NCBI GenBank assembly: GCA_016720835.1 | Contig: JADKJW010000031.1 | Span: 1-64,000, forward strand | DNA length: 64,000 bases | DNA from: Ignavibacteria bacterium | Lineage (GTDB): Bacteria; Bacteroidota; Ignavibacteria; SZUA-365 | Direction of reading: 5' to 3' | Part shown: positions 37,969 through 48,869 of the stretch, piece after piece | How the letters are laid out: each line of letters begins with the position of its first letter | Numbering within the stretch: position 1 is the first letter of the stretch | Program-made: the position numbers and the translations under genes | The notes under the pieces: generated by a model | Told to the model about the DNA's origin: nothing | Databases searched by the model: none | The model's input: only the letters and a program-made list of their open reading frames with translations

Positions 37969-39924
37969 TGAGACAGCCCATGCTGTTCCAAGTCTGCTCT
38001 TCCTCCTCATCATCGGCCACGCGAGTGCCGGCCCGAAGGACGTGTCGACCATGTCGCCCGAAAAACCGAAGCGCGGCGACAAGATTTCCATTACCTAACT
38101 GCGGCCCACGCGAAGGCGCGCGTCATCAACACGCTGCGCATTTCGCTTGAGGTCATGGTGCTCCGGGACGGTGAGGACCCGCTGCTGCGCGAGATCCCCA
38201 TGGAGGGAAAAAATAACGCATGGAGCGCCGCGTTCACCCTCGACCATCAGAATGCCGCCTGCTGCTGCATCGCTTTACCGGCGAGGGGCGCATCGATGAC
38301 AACGGCGAAAATGTCTGGACGAGCATGGTGTACGATACCAACAAGCCCGTGCGCGGTGCGCGACAGCGCATGGCGGGTCTCCTGCGGAGCGGCGCATCGG
38401 GCGCGTTCCTGCATCAGCGGGACACGAAGACCGCGAGAACGCTGCGCTCGGAGGAACTCCAGGACTATCCCGAGAATTGGAAGGCGCGGACCGAGTTGTG
38501 GAGCCTGCTGTTGAGAGAAGATCCTTCCGACGCAACCAAGAACACGGTGAAAGCCGAACTCGACGCGCTCTACGAGCAGCATCGCGGCAGTGAAGAAATG
38601 GTCATCGCGCTGCTCCCGTTCTTCGGGCGTACCGAGCAGCAGGACCGCGCTGACAAGATCCGGAAGGAATGGATCGAGAAGAACCCGACCGGCGCCATTG
38701 CGGACGCCGATGCCCGGCGCGCGATTTCCCGCGACCGGGAAGGAGCCCGACGCGCGGATCTGATCGAAGCATAGCTCGAGAAATTCAAGCCGGAGGGCAA
38801 GACCCGCGTCGATCTGGAAAACTCCTTCGTCACAGCAGCGGCGAGTTCGATGCAGTTCGAGCGCGCAGGGCAGATGGTGGAGCGGATGAAGAAACCGGAC
38901 GGCACGACGCTTGCGGGGCTCGCCTCCGAGATGTTGAAGAACGAGGGGAATTTCTCCAAGACACTTGAATACGCGGGACGCGCGGTGGCGCTTCTCCGCG
39001 AGGTTCCTCCTTCGGAGAAACCGTCCTCGATGAGCGTCAAGGAATGGAACGACGCATGTAACCTCGAGCTGGGGCTAGCCCTCTTCACCCAGGCGAAGTG
39101 CCTCGAAAAAAGCGGCGCGTACATGGAGGCGTTCACCGCCTACGAGGAAGCGTACCATCGCACGATGACCGGCCAGCCCGAGCTGTGCGAGGCGTATATC
39201 CTCTGTCCGATGAACGGCGGCGAGCCTGATCGCTGCGTGGAAATCGGGCATCGTATCGTCCGCGAAGGACGCGCGCCGACCGAAAGGTGATCGAGGTTTT
39301 CAAGAAAGCGTACGTCCCGGAAATCGGCCAGGGCGCGAGCGAACCTTGAACGATCTGCAGGAAGAGTCGCGCAAGATGCGGATGAGCAAGATGATGGTGG
39401 GGCGGCTCGACCGTCCGGCTCCGCCCTTTGCCTTGAAGGACACCCGGGGCAAAACGGTGAAGCTCGCCGACCTCAAGGGCAAAGTGGTCGTGATCGATTT
39501 CTGGGCGACCTGGTGCGGCCCCTGCAAGGCCTCCTTCCCGACGCTGCAGAAGGTGTACGATCAGTATAAGAAGGACGATCGCGTTCGCATCTTCGCAATC
39601 AACACCCGCGAAAACGAGAAGGGCGCGAAACGCGAGGAGGTCGTCAAGAAATTTCTGGCCGAGCACAAATACACCTTTCCCGTGCTCTTCGACGAGAATG
39701 TGATCGACGCCTATAACGTTCCCGGCATTCCCACGAAATTCGTGATCGATCAGAACGGCGTGGTGCAATTCCGGAGCATCGGTTTCGACAACGCCGAGGA
39801 GATGGAATCGGAACTGACCATGCAGATCGATCTTCTTCTCGAGGGCCCTGCGAAAAAAGCGGGGGCGACGCGGCGACGCGCGGCAAAAGCCGTCGGCCGG
39901 GCCAGCGAGGAAGGCAGGTTCTGA
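37969..39924 (+). pseudogene. TlpA-family thiol-disulfide oxidoreductase with long N-terminal domain, broken
   Basis: The rejoined protein has about 650 residues. The first 430 (37969-39290) form a helical, TPR-like domain (for example GNFSKTLEYAGRAVALLREV and AFTAYEEAYHRTM). The C-terminal part (about 39346-39924) is an intact TlpA-like thioredoxin domain: LKGKVVVIDFWATWCGPCKA with the WCGPC active site, and a cis-Pro loop GIPTKFVID. Frameshifts lie at about 38100-38260 and 39290-39340. In addition an in-frame TAG interrupts the helical part at 38772-38774. It probably acts in the periplasm as a reductase of secreted proteins or cytochromes. A clear signal peptide is blurred by the 5' frameshift. 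Confidence 0.65.
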
Positions 39925-39933
39925 ACGAAACGG

Positions 39934-39960
39934 AAACGACCGCCCATCGGGCGGTCGTTT
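39934..39960. terminator. Bidirectional terminator
   Basis: AAACGACCGCCC (39934-39945) pairs perfectly with 39949-39960 around an ATC loop, with Ts after it on the plus strand and Ts from the complementary As on the minus strand. It separates the converging tlpA-like and WYL genes. Confidence 0.9.
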
Positions 39961-39987
39961 TCGTATGCGTTGCCCGTTCCCGAATGT

Positions 39988-40848
39988 TCAGATCAGATAA
40001 TTGCCGAGCGCTCCTTCGGCGATCGAGATCACCTTTTCCCGCAACGCGGGGGGATCCAGAACGACGACGCCCTCGCCACGGCTGACGATCCAGCTGGCGA
40101 GCTCATCGAGCGAATTGACGGTGGTTTCGAAGTCGACGGAGCCGTCGGGATGCTCGATGAGCACCTGCGATTCCATCATCTGATTGGGCTTGATTCGTCG
40201 CGCCCACATGGGCGAGAGGCGGATCCGCACATGGTGCCGGTCGGGCCCGATCCACGAGCGGAAGGAGAACTCGAACATCGCGTCGATCTGCTCCTGCGGG
40301 ATGCGCTGGAAGGTTTTGGGCGTGGCCGAGGCGGAAAGAATCTTGTTCAGATGGTATTGCTTGATGCGTCCGTCATGAACAGCGAGGACGCGCCATTGTC
40401 CATCGGTTTCGAAGAGGAGCAGGGGACAGATCGCGCGCTCCTTCTCGATGTCGCCGGCTTCCTTTTCGTAGTCGATGACCGCGATGGTGCGGCAGTCTAT
40501 ACTCCGCTGCAACGTGACGACCAGTGTCAATGCCGTCCCGCGCAACCGTTTCACCATCACGGCCGTCGCCTTGTCGACCGCGCTGTCCGATGCGGCGAGC
40601 GAGAGGTACTGGCTGATCACTTCCTTGACCCGTTTCATGTCGAGCTGCGTGGCGAGCCGGACGCCCGCGCGACGGTCGGAGTGGATGTCGATCCCCACCG
40701 TTCGCAGTTCGTGCAGGTCCCGCTTGATCGTGAGATCCTCGCACTGGTACATCTCGGCCAGATCCGCAATCGTGTAGCAGCGGCGCGGCTCGGAGCAGAG
40801 TCCGAGAATCTCGATTTGACGTTTGAATTTTGTGAGTTGTTCGAGCAC
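39988..40848 (-). CDS. HTH/WYL-domain transcriptional regulator
   Basis: About 286 residues from a GTG at 40846-40848 preceded by GGGAAG. An N-terminal DeoR-like winged helix (CYTIADLAEMYQCEDLTIKRDL, shown here as YTIADLAEMYQ..IKRDLHEL) precedes a WYL domain (RTIAVIDYEKEAGD, WRVLAVHDGRIKQYHLNKI) and a C-terminal WCX region. WYL regulators sense nucleic-acid-like or nucleotide ligands and control DNA-damage or defence genes. Longer in-frame starts reach 41034 but run into the ARPP-1 leader. It diverges from the ARPP-1 gene, which it may regulate. Confidence 0.8.
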   Translation of the reverse strand: MLEQLTKFKRQIEILGLCSEPRRCYTIADLAEMYQCEDLTIKRDLHELRTVGIDIHSDRRAGVRLATQLDMKRVKEVISQYLSLAASDSAVDKATAVMVKRLRGTALTLVVTLQRSIDCRTIAVIDYEKEAGDIEKERAICPLLLFETDGQWRVLAVHDGRIKQYHLNKILSASATPKTFQRIPQEQIDAMFEFSFRSWIGPDRHHVRIRLSPMWARRIKPNQMMESQVLIEHPDGSVDFETTVNSLDELASWIVSRGEGVVVLDPPALREKVISIAEGALGNYLI

Positions 40849-40973
40849 GGCGCTTCCCGGTTGTGACAGGAGAATCGGAAATGTACTGGGAAATCCCGTC
40901 AGAAGTATCACGTGCTGATACCGAAGTCGCGAGGGTGTGCGCGTAGCTTTGTATTGAACAACGGAGGTACTCC

Positions 40974-41921
40974 ATGAACACCACAGCACTCTCGTATCAC
41001 TTCGCAGACTCGGTCGCCGTCGTGCAGCTCGCACTCACCGGGAGCGACACGCTCGACTACATCAGCATCGGCGCCGCCCTCGAGGCGGGCAAGCTCGAAG
41101 TGCGGGAAGTGAGCGATTCCGGAAGCGTGAACACGCTCCCTCGTCCTCAATCACGCCGACGTGCCCGTCTTCCTGATGGATGGCGACATCCTCGTGGGCG
41201 CCAAGCAAAACCGCATCGTGAACAGCTCGATCCTGCTCGCGCCGCAATCGAAAACCAGCATCCCCGTCAGTTGCGTGGAGCAGGGGCGCTGGTCGTATGT
41301 GTCGAAGGGCTTCCAGACGCCTGACTAGCGGCGCCCACCTCCCTCCGATCGTCGAAGTCCAGCCAGATTTTCCCAGTCTCCCGCTCGTCGCGCGTGCACC
41401 ATGCCGATCAGGGCGAAGTGTGGGGACGTGTGGAAGAGCTTCGCGACAGCTGCGACGTGTCGTCGCCGACCGGCTCCCTCTCGGACGTGTATCGCACGCA
41501 CAAGACGGGTTTCGAGACCCTGGTCAACTCCTTCGAAGCGGACCCGCTCGCCAACGGGCTTGCGGTGTTTCACGGTGCTGAGATGCTCAGTCTGGATATC
41601 TTCAACCGCAAGGCGGTGCACCGCGAATACTTCAAAAAAATCCTGCGGGGCATCGCGCTCGAGACCATGTATCGGAAGAGCACCGTGACGGCCGTTCCCG
41701 AGGCGGAGGCGAGGTTCCGCGCGGTCGATTTCGTGGATCGCTTCGATCAGGGCGAGCTCGAGAGCTTCGACGGCGTCGCCCTCGGAACCGAGAGGCGCTT
41801 CGACAACGGAGAAACCGCCGGATTCGGACTGTTCGTTGGCTCGGACGTGGTGCATCTCACTTCGCTCCGCTCGGACACACGCGCCGGGAAGAAGCATCGT
41901 CCGCACCCACCCATCGATTGA
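40974..41921 (+). pseudogene. ARPP-1 (DUF6569) domain protein, frameshifted
   Basis: The ATG at 40974 has a good Shine-Dalgarno (GGAGG). The rejoined protein has about 315 residues: DYISIGAALEAGKLEVREVS, NHADVPVFLMDGDILVGAKQ, NRIVNSSILL and IPVSCVEQGRWSY are the ARPP-1 hallmarks; the second half has SDVYRTHKTGFETLVNSF, LANGLAVFHGAEML and LDIFNRKAVHREYF. Frameshifts lie near 41143, 41330-41400 and 41890. ARPP-1 proteins are uncharacterised and were named from association with ADP-ribosylation-linked loci. Divergent from a WYL regulator. Confidence 0.75.
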
Positions 41922-42402
41922 GTTGCTGCTGCCGGGCTGGCTCGGGGCACTCCGGCAAATGGAAGCGCGTGCCACGGGAGAGGGAGTCCGGACACGCGTG
42001 CCTTCCGCGGGCGACGCTGTGAACATCAGCCACAGCGGCGTGAACGAATTGCACTGCACACGGCGCCTCGTCTGTCGTACACTGATCCCCGTCGCACAAT
42101 ATCCATAGTGGATTTCGCATCTGGTACACTTCTAAAAGAAACACGACGGACTCGATCCAACATCGATACCGCTCCCCCCGTCCTCGCACACTTCCTGACC
42201 AACAGCACAGGCGACGCGAATGATTGTTTGACACCCTCTGTTTCCTTCCATGACCACAATGTGGATAAGAGGGCATGCGCTCTACAATCATTCCAACTCG
42301 ACCATCGCCACAGGCCGCTCCGCATACGTCGTTCGACATATGCGGAGATTCCGGCATCGCGCCGCGGCCTGCATTCTCATCATCACCTGTCAGGAGGATG
42401 CC
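41922..42402. other. Intergenic region without recognisable gene
   Basis: About 480 bases between the ARPP-1 gene and the membrane module. Only the Shine-Dalgarno AGGAGG just before 42403 is clear. Short open frames are present without family resemblance. In a zone of many frameshifts a small broken gene could be missed. Confidence 0.35.
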
Positions 42403-43173
42403 ATGACACGCCGTCTTCTCATCTTGTTGCTTTCCTTTGCGCCGCTGCTGGCGGTTGCCGAACATGCCACCCAGCCGGCTGTCGGTGTCCGGGAGACGCC
42501 GGCGTCCGCACCTGCTTTTCACGATCGAGGAACTGCAGACGAAGCTGGCCTCGAGCTTCCATCGCGCGCGCTCGACCAGGCGACGATGGAGGAACTGCAG
42601 TCGTTGCAGCCCAGCACGGGCGGTATTGCGTCGAACCTGTTCAATGGCGAGTACGTGATGAAAGGGGGCTATCCACCTTCATCATCGACATGCGGCTGAT
42701 CTCGCTGGTGATGCTCGCGTCGTTGTTCGTCATCGGACTGTTCTTCACTCCGCTCGGACTCTGGGTATTCCGGGGCGGAGCGCACCGTCTCTTTGGCGCG
42801 CTGCTTTCGGCGAGCGGGGTGGCGCCGGAATTCGGACGGCATCTGGCACGCGAGCCGAACCGGTACGTCGCGCGGGAAGGAAGCGTGCGCAAGCTGATTC
42901 TGAACATCGGGATGCGCGGCATCAAGTTCATGGTGGCGCATCAGCCCGATTCCGATCATCGTCGCCATCCTCGTCGAGATCACGGTGTTGTGTCTGCTCG
43001 GATTGACTACGTGGTACGAGAAGACGGTGCCCGACGAGCCGGCTGCCATCGCAGCGATGAGCAACGGGGAACTTTCGCTCGACGAAGTGAAGGAGAAACT
43101 CGCGCTGTTCATGGCGGAGCTTGAGCAGTCGCACCGCGAACCCGCGCGCGCCGACGCAAGGCGCGCAGGCTGA
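42403..43173 (+). pseudogene. Multi-pass membrane protein of a two-gene module, frameshifted
   Basis: The ATG at 42403 follows AGGAGG. The N-terminus is a hydrophobic signal-like helix (RLLILLLSFAPLLAVA), then a polar stretch with DQATMEELQSLQ, a long helix pair (ISLVMLASLFVIGLFFTPLG) and, in another frame, IVAILVEITVLCLLGLTTWYE. The C-terminal tail is acidic and helical (LSLDEVKEKLALFMAELEQ), ending at TGA 43171-43173. Two or three frame changes. Position before a GldM-like protein suggests a GldL-like role in the T9SS motor, but the number of helices does not match well. Unassigned. Confidence 0.4.
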
Positions 43174-43234
43174 AGGCGCGTTGCGCGCAGGTCCATCACT
43201 GTTCTCGCTCACAGCGCAATCCGGAGGCAATCCC

Positions 43235-44716
43235 ATGAGTTCCACCGCATCGAACAACAAGTACCAGGTGTACTTCTTCCTGTATCTCGCGGTCATCTGC
43301 GAACTGCTCATCATCATCGTGGAACGCGACGATGCCGAGCAGGGCTGGATGCGCGAGCAGGCGCGTTTGAAGCGCGCCCTGGCCGACATGATCGAAAATC
43401 TCTCGTCCACCGTTCCTGTCTCCGTCATCCGCGGCGCCACGGAGATGGCGGTCGGCGAAACGCGGTCCTTCACCTTCACCGTCTCCGGCCTCGGCGCGCG
43501 CGATGAAGTGACGGTCGCGCCCACCATTGTCATCAGTAGGAACGGCAGTCTCGTCGATTCGTTGACGCAGCCGGGGGCCATCGTCGATTCGGTGCACCGT
43601 AACGCGCATGGAGAGCGCGTGTACCGCTTCGCATGGCGGGCGCCGTCGGTGGGACAGTACGAATTCCGTTCACTGACGGGCACCAACTTCATCGACCACG
43701 TCAACGCCGACAGCGTCAAGATCGGACCGCTCGTGATCGCGCGCCGCGTCTTCGAGGAAGTGACGGGCAAACGGCCCGAGGAATTGGCGTCGGAGAATAT
43801 CAGAAACACGATGCTGGTCAACGTGGTCTCGACGGCCGAGCCGCTCGGCGTGCACGCGCCGGGCAACTCGCTACCACGGCCGGCTATCCCGTGTCGCAGC
43901 GGATTGAAGTGGAAGGCACCACTCCCGAACGCGTCCACGCCGTGCCCTCCGTGGGACGCGTGGTCCGGAGTGGCCGCGATCTCATGTGGGAACACACCTT
44001 CGCGGAGGCGGGCGAATACAGTGTTCAGGTGCAGTGCCGCGATGGCAATCGCGGGCGGGCGGCAAGAGCCACGCGCTTGCGGCATTTACTGTTTCCGTCA
44101 AGGAGAGCGCCCTGCCCAAACCTCCACCGGAGAAGGTGTTTGCGCACGAGACGTTCCGTTTCGGCATCGCCGTCCCCGGTTTGAACGAGGTGACGCAGTA
44201 CCGCTGGACCGTGCTGTCCGACGGCAGGGAACTGCGGAGCGGCACGGGAGCCACCGTCGAGTTCAAACCGCTCTCGACCGGGAAGCTGACGGTGCGCGCC
44301 ACCTGCGCGGGCCGCGAGTATCCTGTCGGCAGGGGGCGTCGGTGTTTCCCGTCCAGGTGTTGGAGCCCCCGCCGCCGGATCTACGACGAGTCTTTCGCCG
44401 CGAACGGCGGTATCCGCTGCAACACAGTTCGAGTTCCGTGCGGCGCGCTGGCAAGCGCCCTTCGGAATTTTCAATACCGATCCCCGGATCCGATATCAGG
44501 ATCGAGGTGGAGGATGAGGACGGGGCGTGACCTCCTCGACGCGGTCGATGATGGCGTCCGATCACACGGTGGTCGTTTCCGCCTGAAGGGCGCGCTGCGC
44601 GGCGATGTGACGGCGGTGACGGTGACCATCCGGCTCGGACGCAGGTGGAGCGCATTCCGCTGCGCCTGTACCGCGAGGACGAAGGGGCGCTGCGGCCGCT
44701 TAACGCGCGCCGCTGA
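43235..44716 (+). pseudogene. Single-pass protein with large periplasmic Ig-like region (GldM-like?), frameshifted
   Basis: The ATG at 43235 follows GGAGG. One transmembrane helix near the N-terminus (YQVYFFLYLAVICELLIIIV) is followed by a coiled segment (QARLKRALADMIENL) and a long periplasmic part made of several beta-sandwich domains (GETRSFTFTVSGLG, FAWRAPSVGQYEFRSLTG, PLSTGKLTVRATCAG). Breaks near 43870, 44040, 44335 and 44640. The reading ends ERIPLRLYREDEGALRPLN with TGA at 44714-44716. The build is like GldM/PorM of the T9SS but the N-terminal sequence is not diagnostic. It forms a pair with the preceding gene. Confidence 0.45.
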
Positions 44717-45450
44717 GACGGGGTTCACCCCGCGGAGCCGGGGGCGATCGCACGCCGACGATAAAGGAGGGCGCGGCAAAGACGCGAACCCGCCGCACTC
44801 CAGCAGCACGGTGTCGATCGCCCGCTCCCACGGTGAAATACCGCAGAATGTCCGTATGCCAGGTGAGCGGATTCGCGTACGCGGCGACGCGCAGCCAGGA
44901 CGGGCTGTTGTCGAGCGGGAAGAAAATGCTGCTCGCGAACATGAGCACGAAATACGAGACGTTGATGATGGTGTTGTACACATCGTTGCGGCGGATGCGC
45001 AACGCGAAGATGCTTTCAGGAAAAAGAACCCGCGGTGCACAACGCGTTGGCGACGAACAGCATCGGCAGCCATGCCGCGTGCAGCGGCACGTCGAGGACG
45101 GCCGCGCCGATCACTACTGTCGTCAACGCCTGCACCGTCGTGATGCACATGCTGAAGAGAATCTTGCCGAGCAGAAACTCCGCACGCGTCATCGGATAGG
45201 TGAGGAACTCGGAAAAGATGCCGTTGTCGCGGTCCACGAAAAACCGTACGACGTATTGATGGCGATGCCGAAGCCCGCCATGGAGAGCACCCCGCGAGGA
45301 AGAAACCATTGCAGCTCAGCGCCTTCGCATCGTGCACCCGCACGCCTGGCTGAACGCGGTGTTCAAACCGATGCCGAAGAGCAGCAGATAGAAGGCGGGC
45401 AGGGCGAGATAGCGCGGTGTTCTGCTGGTACTCCCGTTTGAGCGCGGGGA
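44700..45450 (-). pseudogene. ABC-2 type transporter permease, frameshifted
   Basis: Pieces of an ABC-2 permease: FYLLLFGIGLN-like N-terminal helix (about 45380-45410), then FFVDRDNGIFSEFLTYPMTR and LLGKILFSMCITTVQALTTV, YNTIINVSYFVLMFASSIFF and WLRVAAYANPLTWHTDILRYF, the typical C-terminal ABC-2 motif. The last frame stops at 44700. Four or more frame changes. It pairs with the ATPase gene immediately upstream and exports a drug, polysaccharide or lipid; the substrate is unknown. Confidence 0.7.
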
Positions 45451-45479
45451 TACCGCCGATCCGCTCGCGGATGTCCGGC

Positions 45480-46089
45480 GTCAAGTGCGCGTAGGTGACG
45501 CTCACGTCCACGATGTTCCGCGAGAGCGCCTTGATGCTGAACAGATCGCCTTCGAGGATTAGCGCGTTTGTTGATGGGATCCATGCCCGTGGTGGCCTCG
45601 TCGAGAAAGATCACGGGCGCGTCGATCATGAACACCTTGGCCACCTGCACGCGCCGTTTGAAGCCGCCGCTGAGGTCGATGGCTTCTGGCGGCGCTCCGA
45701 CTCGAGACCGAACAGCTGAATCACGCGGTCGCCGCGTTCGCGGCGCTCCGCTTCGTCAGGCCGTGGAAGCCGAAGGTTTCGAAGTTGTCCTCGACGGTGA
45801 GGTACTGCTCGACGGCGTTCTGCTGCAGCACCAGGCAGATGCTCCTGCGCACGGAGAGGGGATCGGCGGCGACGTCGAAGCCCATGATCTCCGCCCGTCC
45901 CGACGACTGCGGAAGCAGCGTGGTGAGAATCTTGAGCAGGGTGGATTTCCCCGCGCCGTTGGGGCCGAGCAGGCCGGTGATGCCCCTGCTCGACGGTCGA
46001 GCTAAAATCGTCCAGCGCGCGGACTTTCCGTGCCGACGGTTGTAAACCTTCACGAGGTCGCGCACATGTATCGCGTTTTCGGTCTGCAT
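45480..46089 (-). pseudogene. ABC transporter ATPase, frameshifted and possibly deleted
   Basis: The ATG at 46087-46089 (MQTENAIHVRDLVKVYNRR). Walker A is LLGPNGAGKSTLLKIL, the Q-loop is LVLQQNAVEQYLTVEDN and Walker B is APVIFLDEATTGMDP. After GMDPINKRA the sequence passes directly to ILEGDLFSIKALSRNIVDVS, which normally lies some 40 residues further on, so the H-loop (switch His) segment is missing. Frame changes near 46000, 45730, 45650 and 45560. DrrA-like exporter ATPase. Confidence 0.7.
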
Positions 46090-46375
46090 GCGTGGTGCAA
46101 TCCTTGTGAGGGCCGGGTCCGCGGTCAGGATTCAATCGGAGTTCTGGATTGGTAAATATAGCCCGCGCCTGAACGAGTCATTCCAAGCGGAAGAATGTCG
46201 AAGTTGTCCCTCGCCCTGGATCAATGGAAATGCGCATGCGGCACGTCTGAAATCCTCCGCGCTCGCGGTCTTGTCCGCGTCCGCGACGTCTGCTGCTCGC
46301 ACGGCATTGGAGCACGCCGGCGTCCAACGGCTATCGTACCGCCGCCTCCTCGGCGCGCGGACAGTCTTGCCGCTG

Positions 46376-47346
46376 ATGGACAGTGCCATCAGGATCGCGG
46401 CGGTGGGCGACATCATGATGGGGACAACGTTACCCGGCGATGCTGCCGCCGGACGACGGACGCGGCATGCTGTCGCCGCTCGCGCGGTCCTGCAGGGCGG
46501 CGGATCTCGCCTTCGGAAATCTCGAGGGGCCGCTGCTCGACGGCGGCACGACGACCAAGTGCGCCAGCGACACCGCGAACTGCTACGCCTTCCGCGTGCC
46601 GACGCGCTACGGGGCGCATCTGCAAGCGGCGGGCTTCGATCTGCTCAGCATCGCCAACAATCACGCTCTCGATTTCGGTGAGCAGGGAAGGGCTGGCACC
46701 ATCCGCGTGCTCGACACTCTCGGCATCGCGTGGTCGGGCATCCCCGCGAGCAGCGCGATCCGGGTGGTGCGTGGCGCGCATGGGCTTCATGGCATTCAGC
46801 TACGACGACGATTCGAACAATCTTCGCGTACGCGGCGGGCGAAGGAACTCGTGCGCGCCCTCGCGGCGCAGTGCACGACATCGTGCTTGTCTCCTTCCAC
46901 GGGGGCGCGGAGGGCGCGAAGCACCAGCACGTGCCGAATGGGAAGAAACGGCGTTCGGCGAGCATCGCGGCGCCCTGCGCCAGTTTCACGCACGCGATGA
47001 TCGATGCCGGGGCGGACCTGGTGCTGGGGCACGGGCCGCACGTGGTCCGGGGCTCGAGATCTACAAGGCAACGGCTGATCGCCTACTCGCTCGGGAATTT
47101 CGCCACGTACGCGATGTTCAATCTGAACGGGCCCAACGGACTGACCTGCATCCTTCAGACAAGACTCGGCGGCAGATGGACGTCTCCTCGACGGGTTACT
47201 GGTCCCCGCGAAGCAGTTCAAACCCGGCGGACCGCTTGCCGATCCCGACGCGGCGATCATGCCGATCGTGCAGAAATTGTCAGCACGGAGATTTCGAGAG
47301 AAACGGTCCGATGATCGGCGACGACGGGAACGCATCGGCGAGGTAA
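46376..47346 (+). pseudogene. CapA-family (PGA_cap) protein, frameshifted
   Basis: The first recognisable part is IRIAAVGDIMMGTTLP from the ATG at 46376; a preceding signal sequence may exist (about 46230 on). Then LAFGNLEGPLLDGG, LSIANNHALDFGEQG, IVLVSFHGGAEG, DLVLGHGPHVVRG and LIAYSLGNFATY, the calcineurin-like metal-binding motifs of CapA. It ends near SARDFGENGPMIGDDG-like codons at TAA 47344-47346. Frame changes near 46440, 46780, 46860 and 47050-47290. CapA-like enzymes act in poly-gamma-glutamate capsule handling, but many homologues without cap genes have other roles; no capB or capC is nearby. Confidence 0.72.
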
Positions 47347-47368
47347 GCTAGGCGCCGCCGCGCCAGCG

Positions 47369-48815
47369 TCAGTCGAAGATCCATTCCTTCTGTTTGCGCA
47401 GACGGTCCTCGAGCCCCTGCTTCTGCAGGAACTCGACGGTTTCGCCGGGGGCGGCGGCGCAGTCCGGACGGGGCTGTTCGCCATTTCGCGCGCCAGCACG
47501 CTCGCCACGGCCGCGGCATCGGAGAGGTAGCGCTTGCTGACCTTGTCGAAGCTGTCGCCGAGGTCGTGGTAATGGCTCACCATGTCGGGATCGAGCTTGC
47601 CCCACACGGCGATGGTGGGAATGCCGTGCAGCATGAAGGGCTGATGGTCGCTGTTGGTGCCGGCGCTGTTGCCGATGGAGGGACTGATGCTGAAGCCGTT
47701 CAGCGCCTTCGCGATGCGCTCCAGGAAGGGCACGAGCGCGTCGGTGCCGCCCGCGCTGAAGCTCGTGGGCGAGCCCGTCGTGTCCATGTTGATCATGGCG
47801 ACGATGGAATCCTTGTAGTGCATCTCCACGTATTTCTTCGAGCCCACGAGACCTACCTCCTCGCCGTTGACCCACACGCCTTCCACCGTGAGATCGTTCG
47901 CGGGGCTGTAGCGTTTGAGCAGGCGCGCCACGTCGAAGAGGATGGCGCTGCCGATGCCGTTGTCGACAGCGCCCTGGCCCACGTCCCAGCCGTCGAAATG
48001 CGCGCCGACCACGATTTTCTGCGCGGACGCGCCCGGGAAGATCACCACGGCATTGGCCGATTCGAGCGTCGCGCATCAACGAGCGCGTGGTGACGCCCAC
48101 GCGCGCGGCTTGCCCGCATCGCAGAGGCGCTTGAGCCACATGCCTTACTCGTAGGTGAGTGCGAAGGCGGGGATGGGGCTCGGCTTGTTCTGGAAGTTGG
48201 CCATGCCTGCGAGCGTGGTGCCGCCCGCGTTATCCTTGATGAAGAGAATGGCTTTGGCGCCCTTCGCCGCTGCGATGATGATGGCTTCGGAACGGAGGAA
48301 TTCCGGCTGCCCGGCCGCGTGTTCCTGCGTGACGAGCACCACGCTGCCTGCTACCTCGAGGTCCGGCATACGTCCTCGCGCCCCTCTTTCGCGTAGACGA
48401 GGTCCGCCTCGATGCGCGGCGCGGCGTCCACATTGCCGAGCGCCACGGCGCAGGCGGCGCCGGAGCGGCTCGAGCATCTCCACCACATCGTCGCCGCGCA
48501 CGAACGCCGGGATAGCGGAAGCGCTCCAGGTTCACCGTGCAGCCCTGCTTCGCCATCTCCTCGGCGAGGATGCCGAGCGCGCGTTCATTCTCCGGCGATC
48601 CGGTCAGGCGCCCGCCGGTCTCGTCGCACAAGCGCTGCAGGAAGGCGTAGGAGGCGTTGTCAGGATACGCCGACGAAATCAGGCGCGACCAGTCGCGCGT
48701 TCCTGCGCGGCGGCAGGCGGAGGCGAGGCACTGCGAGCAGCGCGATGGAGTGCAGGGTGGCGCGGGACAGAAGCGTGAGGAACGTTGCGTATGGCGTGAT
48801 GGCGTGCCGTTGCAT
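47369..48815 (-). pseudogene. M28-family zinc aminopeptidase with PA domain, frameshifted
   Basis: The ATG at 48813-48815 begins MQRHAITPYATFLTLLSRAT, a likely signal sequence. Then AYPDNASYAFLQRLCDETGGRLTGS (as DETGGRLTGSPENERALGIL), a PA-domain part (EAIIIAAAKGAKAILFIKD), and an intact catalytic half: VVGAHFDGWDVGQGAVDNGIGSA with the zinc His and Asp, NGEEVGLVGS with the catalytic Glu, INMDTTGSP, and NSDHQPFMLHGIP with the last His. It ends EFLQKQGLEDRLRKQ at 47369. Probably a secreted aminopeptidase or carboxypeptidase Q-like enzyme. Frame changes near 47480, 48070-48140, 48370 and 48500-48700. Confidence 0.78.
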
Positions 48816-48869
48816 CTATCGTGAGGACGTTGGGGAGATGCGGTGTGCGGTAGATCTTCGGTGACCCGG

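Noticed and set aside
42403..44716. Firm assignment of the two membrane genes as gldL and gldM
   Set aside because: Topology is only partly consistent and the N-terminal sequence of the second protein lacks recognisable GldM motifs; frameshifts prevent a clean comparison, so they are listed as uncharacterised.
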